Assembly: GCA_020025875.1 (NCBI GenBank)
Contig: JAHHRI010000001.1
Coordinates: 10,276-74,275 of the forward strand
From: Alphaproteobacteria bacterium
Lineage (GTDB): Bacteria; Pseudomonadota; Alphaproteobacteria; RF32; CAG-239
Length of the DNA: 64,000 nt
Reading direction: 5' to 3'
Part shown: in pieces, positions 60,031 through 64,000 of the stretch
Layout: each line of letters starts with the position of its first letter
Numbering within the stretch: position 1 is the stretch's first letter
Program-made: the position numbers and the translations under genes
The notes under the pieces: generated by a model
What the model saw: the letters and a program-made list of their open reading frames with translations, nothing else
Told to the model about the DNA's origin: nothing
Database searches by the model: none

Positions 60031-63000
60031 ATGTTTTCAAGGATTTTTATTGAACGACCACGGTTTGCGATGGTTATTTCGATTGTGCTGACACTTGCCG
60101 GCGCAATCGCCGTTTTTTCACTTCCAATTACTCTTTATCCGGAAATTACACCGCCAACCATCAGAGTTGCAGCCACTTATCCGGGGGCAAACGCCGAGGT
60201 TATCGCAAACACGGTGGGCATTCCGTTGGAAGAAACCATCAATGGCGTGGAAGATATGCTTTATATGGATTCGTCCTCAGATGCCACCGGACGCTACAGC
60301 CTAACCATTACATTCAAAGTAGGCACCGACCCCGATATGGCACAGGTCAAAGTGCAAAATCGTGTTTCTCAGGCATTGAGCAAACTGCCGTCGGAAGTCC
60401 AGCAACAAGGGATTACCGTCAGCCGGCGTTCTTCCGATCAGCTGGGTTTTCTGACCGCTCGTTCCCCTAAAGGCACTCACGACACTTTGTTCCTGAGCAA
60501 CTATGTGCAAAACAACATAAAGAAAAACTTAATCAAGGTGGACGGTGTCGGAGAAATTAACGTCTATGCTCCGCCGCTGTCCATGCGCGTATGGCTGGAC
60601 GCCAACAAAATAACCGCGCTCAATTTGCCCGTTTCCGCCATTAAGGCAGCAATCGGCAGCCAAAACATTCAGCCCTCTTTGGGCAAAGTCGGCTCCATGC
60701 CGGGGGATGGTTCACAACAAATGGTCTATGCCCTGCTTAGCAGCGGACGCCTCAACGATGTTGAAGAATTTAAACAAATTATCGTGCGCACCGATGAAGA
60801 AGGCGGGCTGGTACGTTTAGGAGATGTCGCCAAAATTGAGATTGGCCAAGAGGATTATAACTCGGAAGCCCGCTTTGACGGCGCGCCCTCCGTCGCCATC
60901 GCCGTCAATATGCTCTCCGGCGCCAACGCCATCAATGCCATGGCCAACCTGCGTGCGGAAATGGCGCGTTTGGAGCAATTCTATCCGGACGATGTCGAAA
61001 TTTTTATTGCATACGATGCCACCGAGTACATCACGTCTTCGATTGAAGAAGTCATCTTTACTCTGATTTTGACCTTTATCTTGGTTGTTGCCGTTTGTTA
61101 CCTGTTTTTGCAAGACTGGCGAGCCGTGTTGGTTCCGACACTCACCATTCCGGTATCCATCTTTGCCACTTTTGCCGTGCTGCTGGCACTGGGCTATAGC
61201 TTAAACACCCTAACCTTGTTTGGGTTGGTTCTGGCTATCGGTCTGGTGGTAGACGATGCGATCGTTGTGGTAGAACGTGTTTTGTTCCTGATGGAAAACG
61301 AAAAGCTGGCACCCAAACAAGCCACAATCAAAGCCATGGAACAAGTATCGGGAGCCATTGTCGCCACCACTTTGGTACTGTTGGCCATTTTCGTGCCGAT
61401 CGGCTTTATCGGCGGCATCACCGGCAAAATCTATCAGCAGTTTGCGGTAGCCATTTCAACGGCGGTTGCTTTTTCATCGCTCAACGCGCTGACGTTGTCG
61501 CCGGCTTTGTGCGCCACCATGTTGCGACCGCTTAAACCGTTTCAGCACGGCCCGCTGTTTTGGTTCTCGCGCGCCGTTGACAAATCGCGCGACAAATACG
61601 CCGGTATCGTTGCCATTGCCAGCCGCAAGATAAGCGTGATTGCTCTCATATTCGCCCTCATTGTTGCCGGCATTGCCGCACTGCTGCATATTAGCCAAAC
61701 AAGCTTCATTCCGAGCGAAGATCAGGGGGCTTTCTTTGCCAACATCCAGCTGCCGGAAGGTGCTTCCCGCGAACGTGCCGATGCTCTGGTCAAAAAAGCC
61801 GTTCCGCTGTTTATGGAAGAAAAAGGAGTCGCTCATGTTATGAACATCACCGGTCAAAGCATCATCGGCGGTTCAGGAGAAAATGTGGGCTTTATCATCG
61901 CCATACTGGAGCCATGGGCAAAACGTACGGACAAAGAACTGTACTCCACAAATATCCTCAACAGAATTAAAGCCAAGCTGGACGACTTCCCCGAAGCCAA
62001 CATCAATATGTTTGAAATGCCCTCCATTCAGGGGTTGGGCAGCACCAACGGCATGGACTTCCGCCTGCAAGCGCTCGATTCGCCTGATCCCAAAAAGCTA
62101 GATGCCGCTTTACAGGGTTTTCTTGGCCGTCTGAACAGATCGCCTTATGTATCTTATGCCTTTTCAACATATAATGCGACCACGCCGCATATCTTTGTTG
62201 ACATTGATCGCGCCAAAGCAGAATCAATGAAAGTCACAACCGGCGACATCTACGGCACTTTGGGACAATACCTCGGCTCCTCTTACATCAACAATGTAAA
62301 CTTCGGAACTCAGGTTAACAAAGTGATCATTCAGGCCGACTGGCCATACCGCCAAGGTGTGAACAACATCAGCAGCCTGTATGTCCAAAACAGTCTGGGC
62401 GAAATGGTTCCTTTGGGCGGCATGGTCAACTTAAGCAAAGTTTTGGCACCCAGCACCATCAACCGCTACAATCAGTATCCGGCAGCTTCCATCAATATTG
62501 TCGGCAACCATGCTTACAGTACCGGCGAAGCCATGAACGCCATCGAACAATTAGCAAAAGTTGCTCTGCCGAAGGGTTACAGCTACGAGTGGTCGGGCAT
62601 GAGCTATCAGGAAAAAGCCAACCAAGGCCAGATCGGCTATCTGATTGTGCTGGCGCTGACCTTTGCTTATCTGTTCTTGGTTGCGCAATATGAAAGCTGG
62701 AGTACGCCGATTCCGGTTCTGGCCTCGGTTTCCGTTGCCATGGTCGGCGCCCTGTTGGGGCTGTTCATTCATGGTTTGCCGCTTAGCATTTATGCCCAGT
62801 TGGGATTGATTCTGCTGGTCGGACTGGCTGCCAAGAACTCCATTCTGATCGTTGAGTTTGCCAAGGAAGAACGAGAAAAAGGCACGTCCATCAACAAAGC
62901 GGCAATGATCGGTCTGAAAGAACGCTTCCGCGCCGTGTTGATGACGGCTTTCACCTTCATCCTCGGCACTTTGCCGATGGTAGTCGCCACCGGTGCCGGT

Positions 63001-63162
63001 GCTAACAGCCGAATCGCAATCGGCGTACCGGTATTCTACGGTATGTTGGTCGGCACGATGATCGGTCTGATTATCATCCCGATGCTTTATGTTCTGTTCC
63101 AGACGCTGACAGAGATGGTCAGCGGTCAGCCCAAAGCTGAACAGAACGACAAACAGAGCTAA
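60031..63162 (+). CDS. RND multidrug efflux pump (AcrB-like, HAE1)
   Basis: A 1043-residue proton-driven pump of the hydrophobe/amphiphile efflux family, with 12 membrane helices. It begins [20 protein letters not shown]. The proton-relay Asp pair lies in [16 protein letters not shown] near 405-420, and the relay Lys in [14 protein letters not shown] near 932-945. Large periplasmic porter domains lie between helices 1-2 and 7-8. Proton coupling residues are all kept, so it should be active. It is the last gene of the TetR-adaptor-pump operon. Confidence 0.96.
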   Translation: MFSRIFIERPRFAMVISIVLTLAGAIAVFSLPITLYPEITPPTIRVAATYPGANAEVIANTVGIPLEETINGVEDMLYMDSSSDATGRYSLTITFKVGTDPDMAQVKVQNRVSQALSKLPSEVQQQGITVSRRSSDQLGFLTARSPKGTHDTLFLSNYVQNNIKKNLIKVDGVGEINVYAPPLSMRVWLDANKITALNLPVSAIKAAIGSQNIQPSLGKVGSMPGDGSQQMVYALLSSGRLNDVEEFKQIIVRTDEEGGLVRLGDVAKIEIGQEDYNSEARFDGAPSVAIAVNMLSGANAINAMANLRAEMARLEQFYPDDVEIFIAYDATEYITSSIEEVIFTLILTFILVVAVCYLFLQDWRAVLVPTLTIPVSIFATFAVLLALGYSLNTLTLFGLVLAIGLVVDDAIVVVERVLFLMENEKLAPKQATIKAMEQVSGAIVATTLVLLAIFVPIGFIGGITGKIYQQFAVAISTAVAFSSLNALTLSPALCATMLRPLKPFQHGPLFWFSRAVDKSRDKYAGIVAIASRKISVIALIFALIVAGIAALLHISQTSFIPSEDQGAFFANIQLPEGASRERADALVKKAVPLFMEEKGVAHVMNITGQSIIGGSGENVGFIIAILEPWAKRTDKELYSTNILNRIKAKLDDFPEANINMFEMPSIQGLGSTNGMDFRLQALDSPDPKKLDAALQGFLGRLNRSPYVSYAFSTYNATTPHIFVDIDRAKAESMKVTTGDIYGTLGQYLGSSYINNVNFGTQVNKVIIQADWPYRQGVNNISSLYVQNSLGEMVPLGGMVNLSKVLAPSTINRYNQYPAASINIVGNHAYSTGEAMNAIEQLAKVALPKGYSYEWSGMSYQEKANQGQIGYLIVLALTFAYLFLVAQYESWSTPIPVLASVSVAMVGALLGLFIHGLPLSIYAQLGLILLVGLAAKNSILIVEFAKEEREKGTSINKAAMIGLKERFRAVLMTAFTFILGTLPMVVATGAGANSRIAIGVPVFYGMLVGTMIGLIIIPMLYVLFQTLTEMVSGQPKAEQNDKQS

Positions 63163-63174
63163 GAACCAACCGAT

Positions 63175-63210
63175 AAAAAATGCCGCAATCTCAAAATTGC
63201 GGCGTTTTTT
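63175..63210 (+). terminator. rho-independent terminator of the efflux operon
   Basis: GCCGCAAT (63182-63189), loop CTCAAA, ATTGCGGC (63196-63203), flanked by A6 and a T7 run. Confidence 0.93.
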
Positions 63211-63298
63211 TGTTGCCTGAAACCGATTTATGTTTCAAACTAAAAACCGAACTGATTTTTATCGACAAGCAAAACCTATTTACGAGAAAGGAAAAAAG

Positions 63299-63691
63299 AT
63301 GAACAAACTGCTTTATAGCGCATTGATCATTACGGCCCTAACCGGCTGCACGCCCAAAACAGAAATCTGCGGAACATACAACGGACTGCTGCCCGCCGCC
63401 GATGGCCCGGGGATTGATATGACACTTAAACTAAACGCTAACAATACTTTTGCCAACAAACTGGTTTATGTTGATCGCAAAGGCGGAACTTTTTACGAAA
63501 AAGGCACATACACCCTCAACGGCAACATTATTGAACTGACAACCAAAAACAACATTTCTTATTATAAAAAAGAAAAAAACCAACTTCGTATGCTCGATTA
63601 CGAAAAGAAAGAAGTTACCGGAGAACTTGCCGACGACTACATCCTAAAAAAGATAAAAGACTGTGCGGCAACAGATGAAAAGCAAAAATAA
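63299..63691 (+). CDS. NlpE N-terminal-domain lipoprotein
   Basis: A 130-residue lipoprotein. Lipobox ALTGC gives Cys17 as the lipidated residue. The mature part follows the NlpE N-terminal domain: CGTYNGLLPAADGPGIDMTL, then NTFANKLVYVDRKGGTFYEK and GTYTLNGNIIELTT. E. coli NlpE signals envelope stress and copper through Cpx and has an additional C-terminal domain that is absent here. ATG 63299 follows AAAGGAA. It is a single gene after the efflux operon. A stress-sensing role is inferred from the family only. Confidence 0.82.
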   Translation: MNKLLYSALIITALTGCTPKTEICGTYNGLLPAADGPGIDMTLKLNANNTFANKLVYVDRKGGTFYEKGTYTLNGNIIELTTKNNISYYKKEKNQLRMLDYEKKEVTGELADDYILKKIKDCAATDEKQK

Positions 63692-64000
63692 ACATCAGAC
63701 TTTTGCAAGCGCCGACTTTTCATCAAGACAAGCACATATTGACCAACCCCCTTATCGGGAATAACACGAACTGCCGCAGGTGCTATATCAACATCAGCGG
63801 CAGCCCGTTTTTGATGCGTGTACCTTTCCCCTTCCATAATCTTCCGCCCTCTTTCCCCGATTTTCCCTTTTCCCTCCTCGACAACAGAGCCAGCTCTTCA
63901 CAAGTCCCGCTCCATTCCCTTCTCGTGCTCATTTTCCCCTTTCCCAATCTTCCGCCCTCTTTCCCCGATTTTCCCTTTTCCCTCCTCGACAACAGAGCCA
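63692..64000. other. gene-free right end with repeat
   Basis: 309 bases to the window edge. It contains a perfect 55-bp direct repeat (63838-63892 and 63946-64000). A Lys/Arg/Gly-rich minus-strand frame over the repeat has no ribosome site and is not called as a gene. Confidence 0.6.
63838..64000. repeat. 55-bp perfect direct repeat, period 108, running off the edge
   Basis: Identical 55-base copies at 63838-63892 and 63946-64000, each beginning AATCTTCCGCCC and ending CAACAGAGCCA, separated by 53 bases. The second copy ends at the window edge, so the array may continue. It is pyrimidine-rich on the plus strand, like the repeats at 8317 and 40219. Confidence 0.9.

Noticed and set aside
63783..63992. 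Lys/Arg/Gly-rich minus-strand frame over the right-end repeat
   Set aside because: It only translates the DNA repeat; no start signal, and low-complexity composition.

Overview
The window looks like a chromosomal segment of an alphaproteobacterium of moderate G+C, probably an uncultured gut lineage. This is an inference from gene order: miaB-phoH-ybeY-lnt-XRE regulator-metK-trmB, rlpA-dac-tmk-holB-tatD-PhnP-like hydrolase, and lpxA-lpxI-lpxB with the LpxI type of UDP-2,3-diacylglucosamine hydrolase are typical alphaproteobacterial arrangements. A DUF1150 protein and an alphaproteobacterial-type tRNA-Met agree. The gut setting is suggested mainly by a serine recombinase that closely resembles the Bacteroides master invertase Mpi. 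No rRNA, phage, insertion sequence or CRISPR array was seen.

Layout. 0.1-8.8 kb: a UvrD/PcrA-type helicase, a beta-barrel protein, an HD phosphohydrolase, tRNA-Met, an ugd-galE sugar-nucleotide operon facing a divergent protein with a nucleoside-diphosphate-kinase-like pattern, two small membrane proteins and a 26-bp tandem repeat. 9-13 kb: a lytic transglycosylase operon with two secreted proteins that look paralogous, and a family 4 uracil-DNA glycosylase. 13-20 kb: a TPR protein, DUF1150, infA, a DedA-like protein, a degenerate tandem receiver protein, folD-DUF167-yggT, and an acidic protein with TerB. 20-30 kb: the miaB-to-trmB cluster and lpxA-lpxI-lpxB. 30-40 kb, almost all on the minus strand: trkH with a PH-domain protein, an SNase-like protein, and the rlpA-to-DHH cluster. 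40-48 kb, the most accessory part: tRNA-Gln, a CNNM/CBS protein, a 435-codon ORF cut by one amber codon, a 51-residue cysteine-repeat protein, a porin-like protein, the Mpi-like recombinase, another DedA-like protein, tRNA-Ser and a second barrel. 48-58 kb: a family 5 uracil-DNA glycosylase coupled to a TPR-methyltransferase fusion, an RNHCP protein, a nitroreductase, pta-ackA, ndk, DUF2066 and an AI-2E/PerM permease. 58-64 kb: a TetR-AcrA-AcrB type efflux operon, an NlpE-like lipoprotein and a repeat that runs off the right edge.

How it works together. Most genes are housekeeping: tRNA modification and processing, lipid A and lipoprotein synthesis, peptidoglycan remodelling, DNA replication and repair, and acetate metabolism. 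Several operons show ATGA or TAATG stop-start overlaps that point to translational coupling. The most unusual item is the short gene at 43605-43760. It encodes seven tandem CQCG(E/K)D units (15 Cys in 51 residues) with a strong ribosome-binding site and a near-consensus promoter whose 17-bp spacer holds a perfect inverted repeat. I read it as a regulated metallothionein-like metal-binding peptide. The amber-interrupted ORF just before it, the Mpi-like invertase just after it, and three purine/pyrimidine-skewed intergenic repeats are the other features that ordinary annotation would miss.
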